The notes under the pieces were generated by a model, which worked only from the letters and a program-made list of their open reading frames with translations, was not told the origin of the DNA and ran no database searches. Positions 18,098-27,704 of a stretch of 64,000 nt of DNA are shown here, in pieces (position 1 is the stretch's first letter; each line of letters opens with the position of its first letter). Made by a program: the position numbers and the translations under genes. Source of the DNA: Levilactobacillus paucivorans (GTDB taxonomy: Bacteria > Bacillota > Bacilli > Lactobacillales > Lactobacillaceae); contig NZ_JQCA01000038.1 of NCBI RefSeq assembly GCF_001437125.1, forward strand, positions 16,883 through 80,882. Direction: 5' to 3'.

Positions 18098-18624
18098 TCA
18101 CGCCGCGAGCCACCAGTGCACAAGGCGTTCTGATAACAGTGGCGTCTCTTTAACTATCCACTGTGCCACGGGTGAGGCCTGATAACTGTTCTGAAATGTC
18201 GTCATTGGTAATAGAATGAGTAAATTTAGCACTAAAAAGATCACCACATAACGTACTACCAGGTTAATGAGGCCACCGCCCAAGCCATTCACTTGGTGAA
18301 TAACCGGCAGTTTTGTGGCCTTGTTACCGTCTCGATGATGCGATGAACAATGAAAAATCCTACCGTCAAAATGGCCGAGAAAGCCAGTCCATTCAGGAAA
18401 AAGGAACTGCTCTGACTCGCGGTTGCCACACTCGCCGAACTATCCAGTGAGAGATCTCCGACAAATTTTCCAATGCCAGCGGCTAGCGGCCGGGATAACA
18501 GCCGGGCCGCAATCCAGACTACAAAGTAACCAATGGTATTGAGAATTTGCCGTAACAATCCGCGACGGTATCCGCGGCGAAAACCCAGGACCAGTAGGAT
18601 GATAATAATCAAACTCAGTACCAA
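18098..18624 (-). pseudogene. CvpA-family membrane protein, interrupted by a frameshift
   Basis: Two adjacent frames together make one CvpA protein. The first (18289-18624) begins at TTG one base after the zapA stop, carries the N-terminal helices (VLSLIIIILLVLGFRRGYRRGLL), and ends prematurely in QNCRLFTK. The second (from about 18316 down to 18098) reads KLPVIHQVNGLGGGLINLVV, the conserved C-terminal half. Adding one base in the A4 run (plus positions 18311-18314) restores a single frame of about 175 residues. The break could be a true one-base deletion or a sequencing error; no classic slippery heptamer is present. CvpA proteins are inner-membrane proteins linked to colicin V and to envelope stress elsewhere. 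Confidence 0.85.
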
Positions 18625-18625
18625 C

Positions 18626-18883
18626 TTAATTCCCCGTTTCCGTGGAATCCTCAGGTTTAGCGGTCCGTTCATCTGCCATCTTCAACTGATCCGAAACGGC
18701 ATTGAAGGCCATTAAGATTGCGGCATCTTCCTTGCTCATCTTGGGTGAAAGAGTTTTTAATTGTTCGAACTGTTGGTTCAAAACCGTTGTGACTGCACGC
18801 ATGTGTTCGTCAGTCGCTTGGCCCACAATCGTATAAGTTTTTCCAGCAATTGTGGCTTTAAACCGGTGTGTCTGTTCCGTCAT
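18626..18883 (-). CDS. zapA: Cell division protein ZapA
   Basis: An 85-residue ZapA, which binds FtsZ and bundles protofilaments at the division ring. The N-terminal beta region (FKATIAGKTYTIVGQATDEHM) is followed by the long dimerising helix containing NAVSDQLK. The start at 18883 follows AGGGGG with 9 nt spacing; a longer reading adds eight residues without a binding site. It sits directly upstream of cvpA and mutS2, the standard order. Confidence 0.9.
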   Translation of the reverse strand: MTEQTHRFKATIAGKTYTIVGQATDEHMRAVTTVLNQQFEQLKTLSPKMSKEDAAILMAFNAVSDQLKMADERTAKPEDSTETGN

Positions 18884-18983
18884 ATCGATATTCCCCCTGT
18901 TTTGCATAACGCTTTATTTTACCATTGATCCGGGGAACGTTGCACGCCTTTCACCCGCCAATAGGTCACCACTTCGCACCAAA

Positions 18984-19015
18984 TAAAAAAGAGCGGAGGT
19001 CCTCCGCCCTTTTTG
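18984..19015 (-). terminator. Intrinsic terminator after the DUF1292 gene
   Basis: On the minus strand GGGCGGAGG pairs with CCTCCGCTC, followed by TTTTTT. Confidence 0.85.
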
Positions 19016-19026
19016 GATCTTAATGA

Positions 19027-19338
19027 CTAGTTTTTCTTACCGGCATCGGGATTGATTTCCCCGTCGGAAAGGAAAGTGTTCAATACGGATTCAATCATAT
19101 CCCATTCTTCGTCGGATTCGATTAATTGTAAATCTCCACCGGTTGGGTTGGCTGGATCGTCTTCGGCTGGTAAGGCATAAGCTTGGATGTCGACTTCTTC
19201 ATCCTCGCTCTTACCAGACGGGTAAATCAAAATGTATGACTTACCGAAGTCATCGGATTCAAAGGTAAACAGGACATCGTATAACTCTTCGTTACCATTT
19301 TCGTCAACTAACGTGATTTGTTCTTGGTCTTCGTTCAT
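19027..19338 (-). CDS. DUF1292 domain protein (YrzB-like)
   Basis: A 103-residue very acidic protein with the DUF1292 pattern ITLVDENGNEELYDVLFTFE and GKSYILIYP. Its function is unknown. It is the last gene of the ireB-ruvX-yrzB unit, which is conserved across Firmicutes after alaS. I chose the ATG at 19338, preceded by GTGAGG that overlaps the end of ruvX. Confidence 0.88.
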   Translation of the reverse strand: MNEDQEQITLVDENGNEELYDVLFTFESDDFGKSYILIYPSGKSEDEEVDIQAYALPAEDDPANPTGGDLQLIESDEEWDMIESVLNTFLSDGEINPDAGKKN

Positions 19339-19346
19339 GCGAAACC

Positions 19347-19784
19347 TCACTTTTCTCGGGTTAATTTACCGTGCCGATCTAAATAGTTCTGCAGGATTAA
19401 CCCGGCTGCTAATTTATCAATTACTTTTTTTCGTTTGCGGCGAGACGTATCCGCTTGTTCCACTAACATACGCTCTGCTTCAACGGTTGTCAATCGTTCA
19501 TCCTCGAAGTCAACTGGCAAATGGAAACGCTCAGTCAGCATCTCACCATAACGCTTGGATGCCTCGGCCCGAGGCCCTAAGGAATTGTTCATGTTCTTGG
19601 GCAGACCGACGACAAAACCGCCGACCTCATGCTCCTGAACTAATTCGGCTACGCGGTCGATACCAAAGATCTCCTCGTCCTCGTTAATCCGAATAATTTC
19701 AATTCCCTGGGCCGTCCAACCTAAGGCATCGCTAATGGCAATACCGACTGTACGTGATCCCACATCTAAACCCATTAACTTCAT
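19347..19784 (-). CDS. ruvX: Holliday junction resolvase-like protein RuvX/YqgF
   Basis: A 145-residue RNase H-fold protein. The catalytic-type acidic residues are in LGLD-like [11 protein letters not shown] and in DERLTT, and [13 protein letters not shown] marks the C-terminus. Homologues act in 16S rRNA 5'-end maturation or as Holliday resolvases; which applies here cannot be told from sequence. Start and stop overlap the neighbouring genes on both sides, indicating one mRNA. Confidence 0.93.
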   Translation of the reverse strand: MKLMGLDVGSRTVGIAISDALGWTAQGIEIIRINEDEEIFGIDRVAELVQEHEVGGFVVGLPKNMNNSLGPRAEASKRYGEMLTERFHLPVDFEDERLTTVEAERMLVEQADTSRRKRKKVIDKLAAGLILQNYLDRHGKLTREK

Positions 19785-20053
19785 GATGGCTTCACCGGTC
19801 CATTCTGATTCAAATAGAACCGGACTAACTCTTCGATGATTTCATCGCGTTCATGCTTGCGAATGAGATTCCGCGCATCATTGATACGTGGAATGTACGC
19901 AGGATCGCCCGATAGTAGGTACCCGACAATCTGATTAATGGGATTGTATCCCTTTTCCTCAAGTGCCTGGTAAACCGTCACCAGGGTATCGTGCACGTCC
20001 TTCGGCTGGTTGGCGCCAAAATCAAAATACATCGTTTTGTCTAATGAACTCAC
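19781..20053 (-). CDS. ireB: IreB family regulatory phosphoprotein (UPF0297)
   Basis: A 90-residue protein matching IreB/YrzL, a substrate of the PASTA kinase that influences cell-wall stress and cephalosporin tolerance in enterococci. The conserved [30 protein letters not shown] and [18 protein letters not shown] segments are visible. The start is a GTG at 20053 with GGGGGTG upstream, giving the usual family length; the longer frame is not conserved. It leads the ireB-ruvX-DUF1292 operon. Confidence 0.93.
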   Translation of the reverse strand: MSSLDKTMYFDFGANQPKDVHDTLVTVYQALEEKGYNPINQIVGYLLSGDPAYIPRINDARNLIRKHERDEIIEELVRFYLNQNGPVKPS

Positions 20054-20088
20054 TATGAAACACCCCCGTACTTCCTCACTTAGCCTCA

Positions 20089-20117
20089 ATTTTACTCGAT
20101 CAGCTGGCAAACTACAA
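20089..20117 (-). promoter_or_regulatory. ireB-ruvX operon promoter
   Basis: The -35 TTGTAG (20112-20117) and -10 TAAAAT (20089-20094) have a 17-bp spacer on the minus strand. Confidence 0.65.
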
Positions 20118-20162
20118 CGACCGCCACCTAATGTAATCTATTCGTAATACTGCTGTTACCAA

Positions 20163-20192
20163 GGGAGCCGCCCTAAATTTCGGACCGCTCCC
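20163..20192 (-). terminator. Possible alaS terminator hairpin
   Basis: GGGAGC and GCTCCC flank a further CGG/CCG-containing loop just after the alaS stop. There is no T-run, so termination is uncertain. Confidence 0.4.
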
Positions 20193-20222
20193 CCGCGTCA
20201 CATTTTAACTTAAATTGAGAAA

Positions 20223-22862
20223 CTAATCTTGGTCAGCTAACCAGGTTTCGGCAGCGGTCATGGCATCTGGTAACCCGGCTGGGTTCTTACCACCGGCCTG
20301 AGCCAAGTTCGGTCGACCGCCCCCACCACCATTAATCTTAGGTGAGATGGCCTTGATCAAGTCGCCAGCCTTAACTTGCTTCTGTTTGTCAGCACTAACG
20401 GCCACAATCAGGTTAGCCTTGCCATTAACTTCAGCTCCCAATACTAACACATCGGAAAGGGCTTGGTCACGCCAAGTGTCAGCGAGGGCCCGCAATTGGT
20501 CCATCTTGGACACCTGAACGGTCCCACTGATCAGCTTGTAGTTACCGGCTTCAACCACGTGGTCAAAGACGGCACTGGCCTCTTGACTTGCCAGCTTGCC
20601 TTCTAAGGCCGCTTGCTTCTGTTCTAAGGCCTTCACTTGCGTTTGTAGGCTCTGGACCTTTTGTTCCACTTCAGTGTCCTGAGTGACCTTTAAATCGCCT
20701 GCTACGGCGTCTAAGATTTCACTCCGGCCTTGCAAGTAACGGTAAGCGGCTGCGGAGGTGACGGCTTCAATCCGTCGTACTCCGGCACCAACACCGGATT
20801 CGGAAGTAATCTTGAACAGACCAATTTCGTTTGTGTTCTTCACATGGTTCCCACCACAGAATTCAGTGACAAAGTCACCGGCACTGACGACCCGAACCAC
20901 CTTACCGTATTTTTCACTGAAGAGGGCAATGGCACCCATCTTCTTAGCGGATTCAATGTCGGTTTCGACCGTCGTTACGGGAAGTTCAGCGAAGATCTTC
21001 TCATTGACGATGGCTTCGGCCTTAGCCAAGTCGGCAGGATCAACCTGACCGAAGTGGGTAAAGTCAAACCGTAAGTAGTCTCCTTCAACCAATGAACCAG
21101 CTTGTTGGGTATGTTCCCCAAAGACTTCACGTAAGGCTTTATCCAACAAGTGGGTTGCGGTATGGTTCTTTTCTACCTTGCTGTGGAAGACCGTATCAAC
21201 CTTGAGTTGGTAAGTGGCACCCTTCTTCAAAGGTGCAACCACCGTCAACGTATGCAGGTTTTGTCCGTTAGGGGCATGTTGCACGTCGGCAACGTGCGCA
21301 ACCACATGGCCAGCTTCATCCAAGATGTCACCCTTATCGGCAACTTGGCCACCCATTTCAGCATAGAACGGTGTCTTGTCGAACATGGCTTCGGCCGTGC
21401 CCGTCGTGGCTTCATCGGCCAGTTGGTCATCAACGACTAATTCCGTTAACTTGCTGGTCGTTGCTAATTGCGTGTAACCCACGTATTCGCTAGGCGTCGT
21501 CACGTTGATTAACAGGTCGTGTTGCAGGCCCATGGCCTTCTGCTTACCGCGCGCGTTGCGGGCCCGATCCTTTTGCTTCTGCATCTCGGCCTTGAAGCCG
21601 TCAACATCTACCGTGATCCCTTGATCATCAGCATATTCTTCGGTTAATTCAACCGGGAAGCCGTACGTATCGTAGAGTTTGAAGGCGTCGGGACCAGCAA
21701 TTTGGTTGCCGCCCTGCTTCTTCAAATCAGCAATCAGGCTGTTCAACAGCGTCAATCCGCCATCCAACGTTTCCCCAAAGCGGTCTTCTTCAGAACGCAC
21801 AACCTTGGCGATGTAGTCGCTTTGTTTGAGCACGTCTGGGTAGTAAGATTCCATGATCTTACCCACTACTGGCACTAATTGGTCCAAGAAGGCCCCTTGG
21901 ATTCCCAGCTTTTGGCCGTTAACAATGGCCCGCCGAATCAGACGACGGATCACGTAACCGCGGCCTTCGTTTCCAGGCAAAGCCCCATCACCAATGGCAA
22001 AGGTAATCGCCCGGGCATGGTCAGCAATCACTTTAAAGGACACGTCGTCCTCGTGGTTAGCACCATACTTCTTGCCATCGCTAAGTTCAGCAGTCTTTTC
22101 GATAATTGGCAAGAACAAGTCGGTTTCGAAGTTGGTCTTGGCATTTTGGAAAATGGAAACGACCCGTTCGAGACCCATCCCCGTATCAATGTTCTTCCGG
22201 GGTAATGGCTTGTAAGTGCCATCTGGCTCATGGTTGAATTGTGAGAACACAATGTTCCACACTTCAAGGTAACGTTCATTTTCCCCACCAGGATAGTTTT
22301 CAGGATCGTCGTCGGCTAAATTGTTAAAGGATTCGCCACGATCATAGAAAATTTCGGAATCAGGACCCGAAGGACCTTCACCAATATCCCAGAAGTTGTC
22401 TTCTACGGCGATGATGTGGTCAGGAGCCACACCGGCAGCCTCCCAGTCAGCCTTGGCGTCGGTATCCTTAGGATAAACGGTCATGTACAGTTTATCTGGA
22501 TCCCAGCCAAACCAATCAGGTGACGTCAGGAGTTCCCACGCCCAAGTGATCGCTTCTTTCTTGAAGTAATCCCCTACGGAGAAGTTCCCGAGCATTTCAA
22601 ATAACGTGTGGTGACGGGCAGTCTTCCCCACGTTTTCAATATCATTGGTCCGGATACTCTTCTGTGAAGAGGTTAACCGGGGATTCTCTGGCACAACTTG
22701 GCCAGAGAAGTATTTCTTCATGGTCGCAACCCCAGAGTTGATCCATAACAACGAGGGATCATCCTTAGGAACCAGCGATGCACTGGGTTCGATCGTGTGA
22801 CCCTTGGACTGGAAAAAGTCCAGGTACATCTGGCGAATTTGACTGCTACTTAGGTCTTTCAT
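20223..22862 (-). CDS. alaS: Alanine--tRNA ligase
   Basis: An 879-residue class II synthetase charging tRNA-Ala. The catalytic domain begins near [13 protein letters not shown] and includes motif 2 ([23 protein letters not shown]). The editing domain carries the zinc-site motifs HTATHLL and CGGNH. The C-terminal DHHA1/glycine-rich part ([14 protein letters not shown]) contacts tRNA. GGAGG precedes the ATG. Expression is controlled by a T-box leader directly upstream. Confidence 0.97.
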   Translation of the reverse strand: MKDLSSSQIRQMYLDFFQSKGHTIEPSASLVPKDDPSLLWINSGVATMKKYFSGQVVPENPRLTSSQKSIRTNDIENVGKTARHHTLFEMLGNFSVGDYFKKEAITWAWELLTSPDWFGWDPDKLYMTVYPKDTDAKADWEAAGVAPDHIIAVEDNFWDIGEGPSGPDSEIFYDRGESFNNLADDDPENYPGGENERYLEVWNIVFSQFNHEPDGTYKPLPRKNIDTGMGLERVVSIFQNAKTNFETDLFLPIIEKTAELSDGKKYGANHEDDVSFKVIADHARAITFAIGDGALPGNEGRGYVIRRLIRRAIVNGQKLGIQGAFLDQLVPVVGKIMESYYPDVLKQSDYIAKVVRSEEDRFGETLDGGLTLLNSLIADLKKQGGNQIAGPDAFKLYDTYGFPVELTEEYADDQGITVDVDGFKAEMQKQKDRARNARGKQKAMGLQHDLLINVTTPSEYVGYTQLATTSKLTELVVDDQLADEATTGTAEAMFDKTPFYAEMGGQVADKGDILDEAGHVVAHVADVQHAPNGQNLHTLTVVAPLKKGATYQLKVDTVFHSKVEKNHTATHLLDKALREVFGEHTQQAGSLVEGDYLRFDFTHFGQVDPADLAKAEAIVNEKIFAELPVTTVETDIESAKKMGAIALFSEKYGKVVRVVSAGDFVTEFCGGNHVKNTNEIGLFKITSESGVGAGVRRIEAVTSAAAYRYLQGRSEILDAVAGDLKVTQDTEVEQKVQSLQTQVKALEQKQAALEGKLASQEASAVFDHVVEAGNYKLISGTVQVSKMDQLRALADTWRDQALSDVLVLGAEVNGKANLIVAVSADKQKQVKAGDLIKAISPKINGGGGGRPNLAQAGGKNPAGLPDAMTAAETWLADQD

Positions 22863-23100
22863 CTCTTAATACCTCCAAAAAAGTATAAAAAACACCGTTG
22901 CCCGTAAAGACGCCGAAGCGCGGTACCACTTTACTTGCAACGATGTTTTAATCGTTTACCTCTTAAACTCATAACGCTGAGTCGCGATGTTACTGAGGGA
23001 GCACCGACATCAGACCGAATCGTTTTTCACAACAACCAAAACGTTTCTGAAAGACGGTTAGACGCGGCATATCCTCAAAATTTTATTTAATTGTTGTCCA
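22863..23100 (-). promoter_or_regulatory. T-box leader of alaS (predicted specifier GCT, Ala)
   Basis: The minus strand carries the T-box core AAGTGGTACCGCG (22919-22931). It lies between the arms of a terminator: AACATCGTTGC (22937-22947) pairs with GCAACGGTGTT (22891-22901), followed by T6. At the stem I base, TGAGG (23073-23077) pairs with CCTCA (22994-22998). The opposite-strand loop TGCTC contains GCT (23000-23002), an alanine codon in the specifier position. Loop E bases (AGTA/GAA) are not conserved here, so the specifier placement is tentative while the T-box itself is firm. Confidence 0.9.
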
Positions 23101-23106
23101 TTTGAA

Positions 23107-23135
23107 ATTATAGGTGGCCACCGCCGCCTTGTCAA
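23107..23135 (-). promoter_or_regulatory. alaS promoter, consensus
   Basis: TTGACA (23130-23135), a 17-bp spacer and TATAAT (23107-23112) match the sigma-A consensus perfectly. Transcription would begin near 23100, at the start of the T-box leader. Confidence 0.9.
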
Positions 23136-23160
23136 TCTTCGACAGTGAATATGTTGATCT

Positions 23161-23345
23161 CTGTCCAGCGCCTTCGGGCTGGTGAACATGGGCTGGAACG
23201 CTGAGGGCGGACGTCCAGAGCCAAAGTACGGTCTCTGGACTTGCCCTTAAGCCTCCAAAACCGAGTCTCAAGGGCACCAATTCTCTAAGCGGTAAACCGC
23301 TAAGAGAATTCCCACAGCTGAGCCCATGTTCACCACCCCTACGGC
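23161..23345. repeat. Nested inverted-repeat intergenic element
   Basis: A roughly 170-bp GC-richer block between cshB and the alaS promoter. A 14-bp perfect outer stem (GGTGAACATGGGCT at 23181-23194 with AGCCCATGTTCACC at 23321-23334) encloses three inner hairpins. These are GTCCAGAG/CTCTGGAC (23213-23240), TGCCCTT/AAGGGCA (23242-23276) and a 15-bp arm with one mismatch (23279-23310). A CCAGC/GCTGG hairpin flanks it (23165-23182). It could be a mobile palindromic repeat or a structured RNA. The open frame across it (23083-23364) is not credible. Confidence 0.75.
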
Positions 23346-23490
23346 TGACATAGACCTCATTCAATCATAGTCTCGCGACAATCATACTGTCTCAAATGAA
23401 TTAACTAACTTCCTTGCCTATCGGTCACCATCATACATAAAACAAAGTCTTCTCAAAAATTAGCCTAGCCGAAGGTAAGTCTCAATTAAT

Positions 23491-24849
23491 TTATTGGTAA
23501 CGATCTGACTCGCGCTTACGACGCTTCCGTTCGTTTCGGGCACTCTGACGGGCGGCAACCCGCTTTTCCTGGTCCTTACGACGATGAATTTCTTGCTTGA
23601 TTTGGTGCTTGTAACCAGGCTTGATCTTCTTCTTCTTTTTCATCACATAACCAATCAGTGATGGATCCAGTTTTTGGGTACTCTTGCGCCGTTGGGTCCG
23701 TCGGTTCCGGTCATAGGAATCGACAATTTCGCCGTTACTAATCCGCTTAGGCTGGAACTTAATGCCCATCTTTTCAATTTCGGCAATCTTGGCTTCCTCA
23801 TCAGGGGTGTACAGGGTGATGGCCGTTCCTGGCATTCCCTGACGACCGGTCCGACCAACTCGGTGAATGAAGAAATCAAGATCTTCTGGCACATCATCAT
23901 TGATCACGTGGGAGACCCCATCGATATCAATTCCCCGGGCAGCCAGGTCGGTTGCGACAACGAATTGATACTGGAGGTTCTTCACTTCACGCATGACCCG
24001 CTTCCGTTCACGAGGCTTGATACCCCCATGAATCATAGCAACCTTCAAGCCCTGTGCCTTCAGGAAGTCATGGATCTGTTCAACACGATCCTTGGTATTG
24101 GCAAAAATCAACACCAGGTAGGGTTCACCCATCGTGATCAATTGGTAAATCAATTGATTCCGATTTTGACCCTTGGTTGAAATTAACCAGTTGTCGATCG
24201 TCGATGAGATCACCGTAGCCGTTGGAATTTCTTCGATAACGGGGTGATTCATGTACTTCTTCAAGAATGGATCGAGTCGTTGTGGGATCGTTGCGGAGAA
24301 CACCATCATTTGCAGGTGACTCGGCATACGACTGGCAATCTTATCAACTTGGTCCAAGAACCCAAGGTCCAGCGTCATATCGGCTTCATCAACGATAAAT
24401 TGACGCGTAGTGTGGACATCTAAGGCCTTTGATTGGATTAAATCCTGGACCCGACCGGGAGTCCCGATCACAAGTTGTGGTTGATAATGGTGTAATTTGT
24501 TCACTTGACGCTGCTTGTCAGTTCCCCCGACGTAGTTCCCAATCCGAATTTCAAATGGGGCTTCGGCAGCCAGTTGTTCAGCAGCGGCGTGAATTTGGTA
24601 GGCCAGTTCCCGACTAGGCGTGGTGATCACGGCCTGAACCTGGTTTTCTGACGTTAATTGATTAAAAATTGGCAGTAAAAAGGTATGGGTCTTACCACTC
24701 CCAGTTTGGGATTGGCCAACCACATCTTTCCCCGAGGCAATCACGGGGATTAACTTAGCTTGCACCGGTGTTGGTTCGGTGAAGCCAATCTTTTGCAAGG
24801 CCGTCATTAAGTACGGCTGCAAGTTGAATTGCTTAAAATTTGCGGTCAT
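23491..24849 (-). CDS. cshB: DEAD-box RNA helicase (CshB-like)
   Basis: A 452-residue ATP-dependent RNA helicase. It has the Q motif (FTEPTPVQ), Walker A SQTGSGKT (47-54), DEAD (154-157), motif III SAT, motif V ATDLAARGID and motif VI HRVGRTGR, then a basic Lys/Arg-rich tail from about residue 385. Such helicases remodel structured RNA in cold adaptation, ribosome assembly and mRNA decay. The CshB assignment rests on length, the basic tail and pairing with nrnA. Its ATG overlaps the nrnA stop by 4 bp. Confidence 0.9.
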   Translation of the reverse strand: MTANFKQFNLQPYLMTALQKIGFTEPTPVQAKLIPVIASGKDVVGQSQTGSGKTHTFLLPIFNQLTSENQVQAVITTPSRELAYQIHAAAEQLAAEAPFEIRIGNYVGGTDKQRQVNKLHHYQPQLVIGTPGRVQDLIQSKALDVHTTRQFIVDEADMTLDLGFLDQVDKIASRMPSHLQMMVFSATIPQRLDPFLKKYMNHPVIEEIPTATVISSTIDNWLISTKGQNRNQLIYQLITMGEPYLVLIFANTKDRVEQIHDFLKAQGLKVAMIHGGIKPRERKRVMREVKNLQYQFVVATDLAARGIDIDGVSHVINDDVPEDLDFFIHRVGRTGRQGMPGTAITLYTPDEEAKIAEIEKMGIKFQPKRISNGEIVDSYDRNRRTQRRKSTQKLDPSLIGYVMKKKKKIKPGYKHQIKQEIHRRKDQEKRVAARQSARNERKRRKRESDRYQ

Positions 24850-25811
24850 TCATTTTCTCCTTTATCGTTAGCCACTAACTCATCGAGCTCGTGGATAACC
24901 TGGTCGATCTCGGCTTGGTCCTTGGCCGAAGCCCCACTGGCTAGCGCGTGTCCGCCACCGCCATGAGCCTTCGCCAATCCATTGATGGATGGGCCCTTAG
25001 ACCGTAACCGAATCCGGTACGTATGGTCTTTTGATTCTACAAAGATGGCCCAAGCAACCACCGTCGTGATCTTACCCGGTAGCGGCACCACCGCGGACGT
25101 TGAGTCTCCGGTACCCAGACCGAAGGGTTCCACCACTTCGTCACTGAGCTTCAGGTAAGCCGCCCCGCTGGGCAAGATCGTCAGGTTCTGATAAACATAA
25201 GCCGATAGTTTGGCCACGGCCGGTGACACTTCATCTTCAGCCTGGTTGACCGTCGTTGCGGAGAAGTCATAGGTCATGAGCTTCCCAGCAACCGCCATCG
25301 TGTTCGCCGAAGTGGCGGGATACATAAAGCGTCCCGTATCCCCAACAATGCCGGCATACAGTAGTCGTGCGGCATCGTCTGGCATCACCAGATCGGTTTG
25401 GTTTACGGCAAACCAGTCATAAATAATTTCAGACGTGCTGGATGCCTGGTCTAAAACCCACTGGAGATCCCCGAAAGCATCTTCATTAGGATGATGATCA
25501 ATTTTAATCACCTTAGCCCCAGTCTGCCAGCGTTCGTCGTCAACTCGTGGTTGATTGGCGGTATCCACGACAATAACCAACGCATCCTGATAGACATCAT
25601 CACTCACGTCCTGGTCAGCTTGCCCCATCCAGTCAAATCCTGGGTAGTGTTTGCCCACCGCGTAGATGGCCTTCTCCGGAAAACTAGCACGGAGAATGTC
25701 CCGTAAAGCCAGCTGAGCCCCGATACAATCGGGATCTGGTCGCTGATGACGGTGAATAATAATTGTTTTGAATTTTTTAATTTGTTCTAAGATGGCAGCT
25801 TCAATAGCCAT
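24846..25811 (-). CDS. nrnA: DHH-family oligoribonuclease / pAp phosphatase NrnA
   Basis: A 321-residue DHH/DHHA1 phosphoesterase. Metal-binding motifs are HRHQRPDPDCIG near residue 20, VVDTANQPR, and DHHPNEDAFGD. The DHHA1 domain ends in GGGGHALASGA. NrnA degrades nanoRNAs and dephosphorylates pAp. Coupling to a DEAD-box helicase gene by a 4-bp overlap suggests a shared RNA-turnover role. A promoter TTGATA-17-TATACT lies upstream at 25870-25898. Confidence 0.93.
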   Translation of the reverse strand: MAIEAAILEQIKKFKTIIIHRHQRPDPDCIGAQLALRDILRASFPEKAIYAVGKHYPGFDWMGQADQDVSDDVYQDALVIVVDTANQPRVDDERWQTGAKVIKIDHHPNEDAFGDLQWVLDQASSTSEIIYDWFAVNQTDLVMPDDAARLLYAGIVGDTGRFMYPATSANTMAVAGKLMTYDFSATTVNQAEDEVSPAVAKLSAYVYQNLTILPSGAAYLKLSDEVVEPFGLGTGDSTSAVVPLPGKITTVVAWAIFVESKDHTYRIRLRSKGPSINGLAKAHGGGGHALASGASAKDQAEIDQVIHELDELVANDKGENE

Positions 25812-25869
25812 AAATGTTCACCCATTCTCTATCCGATTTGTCGACCTAGTCGCGTCGATACCGCGTTTC

Positions 25870-25898
25870 AGTATACAAGTTTTACGGGGTAATATCAA
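25870..25898 (-). promoter_or_regulatory. nrnA-cshB promoter
   Basis: TTGATA (25893-25898), 17 bp, TATACT (25870-25875). Confidence 0.75.
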
Positions 25899-25908
25899 AG
25901 GAAGTCGA

Positions 25909-27024
25909 TCATTTTACCGGGTGATCGCCAAATAAAGGCAGCGTGATGTTTTCAAATGCCAGTGGCGCCAGTCCCGTTAACGTGATGCCTAGGAGGCGAA
26001 CCTCCTCATCAGATCGGGCTACTTCATGGTAAATTTCCAAGGCCAAGTCATAGTAAAGGTCGGCATCGTTCGCAATAAAATCAGCCTGCGTCACCCGCCG
26101 CGTCACCGTATTGAATTCACTATCCCGTAATTTTAACACAAGGGTCTTGCCATGGCGTTGTTTCTGCCGCATGGCTTCAGCCACCAGATTGGCCAAGTAC
26201 TGCAACTGAGCTTCTACTTCCCCCATTGTCGTTAGAGGTGGGCCATAGGTACGTTCCTTCCCAATGGACTTACGCTCTCGTTGATACTCGACTGGCCGGT
26301 CATCAATCCCGCGTACCCGTTGGTAGAGGATATAACCGAATTTGCCAAAATCGTGAATCAAACTGAGTTGACTGCGTTGGTAAAGATCGGACCCGTTACG
26401 AATGCCGAGATCGTGCATCTTGGGCACCGTCTTCTTCCCCACTCCGCGAAACCGTTCGATCGGCAGGGCCATCAGAAAGTCATGGGCTTCTTCGGGCATG
26501 ATGACACTGACCCCCACTGGCTTGCGAAAGTCCGAGGCCTCTTTAGCCAGAAACTTACTGTAAGAAATCCCGGTCGAACAGGTCAAATGGGTCTGATCAA
26601 AGATTTCCGTCTGAATGGCGTGGGCCACCTGAACCGCCGAGTGCAGGTGATGCTTGTTCTCAGTCACATCGAGGTAGGCTTCATCGAAGGCCACCGTTTC
26701 AATCTTATCGGTGTATTCATGGAAAATGGCGTGAATCTGGTCCGACACCTGGCGATACAACGGAAAGTTGGGCGTCTGAAAGATTGCCTTAGGACTCAGC
26801 TTAAGGGCCTCGCTGGCACTCATGGCGGAGTGCACCCCGGCCTGACGGGCCACATAGTTAGCGGTCGCCACCACGCCCCGGCCGCCAGTCTTGCGGGGAT
26901 CCTGGGCAATGATCAACGGATGCCCTTTGAATTCGGGATGATCCCGCTCTTCAATCGAGGCATAGAAGGCATCCATGTCGACGTGGATGATCTTGCGTTG
27001 CTTCTGTTGATCGGTCAGTTCCAT
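25909..27024 (-). CDS. dinB: DNA polymerase IV
   Basis: A 371-residue Y-family translesion polymerase. The catalytic motif [12 protein letters not shown] is at the N-terminus, and YLDVTENK and [16 protein letters not shown] mark the palm. The helix-hairpin-helix [11 protein letters not shown] and the little-finger domain follow. The start at 27024 follows GGGAGGAGGG; the upstream reading is unconserved. Its promoter spacer contains a LexA-like palindrome, so SOS induction is expected. Confidence 0.96.
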   Translation of the reverse strand: MELTDQQKQRKIIHVDMDAFYASIEERDHPEFKGHPLIIAQDPRKTGGRGVVATANYVARQAGVHSAMSASEALKLSPKAIFQTPNFPLYRQVSDQIHAIFHEYTDKIETVAFDEAYLDVTENKHHLHSAVQVAHAIQTEIFDQTHLTCSTGISYSKFLAKEASDFRKPVGVSVIMPEEAHDFLMALPIERFRGVGKKTVPKMHDLGIRNGSDLYQRSQLSLIHDFGKFGYILYQRVRGIDDRPVEYQRERKSIGKERTYGPPLTTMGEVEAQLQYLANLVAEAMRQKQRHGKTLVLKLRDSEFNTVTRRVTQADFIANDADLYYDLALEIYHEVARSDEEVRLLGITLTGLAPLAFENITLPLFGDHPVK

Positions 27025-27076
27025 TCGAATTCCCTCCTCCCGTAGACTGGTGCTTCCTGTCGTCATTAATACTTAA

Positions 27077-27105
27077 ATTATATCCAAACGTACGTTTGCC
27101 GGCAA
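27077..27105 (-). promoter_or_regulatory. dinB promoter with LexA-like operator in the spacer
   Basis: TTGCCG (27100-27105), 17 bp, TATAAT (27077-27082). The spacer holds the 14-bp perfect palindrome CAAACGTACGTTTG (27085-27098), 12 of 14 against the Firmicute SOS consensus CGAACRNRYGTTYC. Repressor binding there would block RNA polymerase. Confidence 0.8.
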
Positions 27106-27137
27106 CGAAAATGTTTGCAATCAGATGGGATTTTTGG

Positions 27138-27172
27138 CGAAAAAAAACGACCTCCACCTAAAGGGGTCGTTC
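27138..27172 (-). terminator. Intrinsic terminator of yajC
   Basis: AACGACCCC pairs with the GGAGGTCGTT arm on the minus strand, followed by T8. Confidence 0.85.
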
Positions 27173-27179
27173 AATAAGC

Positions 27180-27602
27180 TTATTCAGCGTCGCTGTCGGA
27201 GTCAGACGTTTCAACATCGTCCTTCTTGGCTTCAGCATCAGTTGATTCTGCTGGCGTTTCTTCGGCTTCTTTTTCTGCGGGTGCTGCAACGGCTTGTGGG
27301 CCTTGAGCAGATACGGCAGAAATGGCACGAAGATCAAACGTCAAGAAGATCCCGTCACAATCAAGCGTAGCGGTCTTGTCGGTGTCGTTGATTTCATCAA
27401 TAACCCCATGCAAACGGCCGATGGTAACCACGTGGTCACCCTTCTTTAATTGGCTCATCATTTCGCGGTGCTTCTTTTGTTGCTTTTGTTGTGGACGTAC
27501 CATGATAAAGTACATCAAAACTAAGAATACAACTAAAATTGCAATGGTTGGTAACGAACTGCCCTTAGCAGCAGCAACTGTTAAATTTCCAAACACACTC
27601 AT
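27180..27602 (-). CDS. yajC: Preprotein translocase subunit YajC
   Basis: A 140-residue single-span membrane protein. It has one helix (TIAILVVFLVLMYFIMV) directly followed by the diagnostic RPQQKQQKKHREM and the soluble domain MSQLKKGDHVVTIGRLHGVI. An acidic Ala/Glu/Asp tail follows. YajC associates with SecDF in protein export. AAGGAG precedes the ATG. It stands downstream of ruvB with its own terminator. Confidence 0.93.
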   Translation of the reverse strand: MSVFGNLTVAAAKGSSLPTIAILVVFLVLMYFIMVRPQQKQQKKHREMMSQLKKGDHVVTIGRLHGVIDEINDTDKTATLDCDGIFLTFDLRAISAVSAQGPQAVAAPAEKEAEETPAESTDAEAKKDDVETSDSDSDAE

Positions 27603-27704
27603 TCACTCCTTCATTTCATCTCTATTGAACAACTCTACCAGAATCAAGGGATTCCGTCCAGTTATTTCTAAAAGAACCAGCAAACACCTAATACCGCCAT
27701 TTAG

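Noticed and set aside
18289..18330. Programmed -1 frameshift in cvpA
   Set aside because: The site lacks an X-XXY-YYZ slippery heptamer; a one-base deletion or sequencing error is simpler.
23083..23364. 93-residue open frame across the palindromic element
   Set aside because: It overlaps the consensus alaS promoter and the nested inverted repeats and shows no protein-like conservation.
26281..27045. 254-residue open frame on the plus strand opposite dinB
   Set aside because: It lies wholly antisense to an intact, well-conserved dinB, has no ribosome-binding site, and its composition follows from dinB codon bias.
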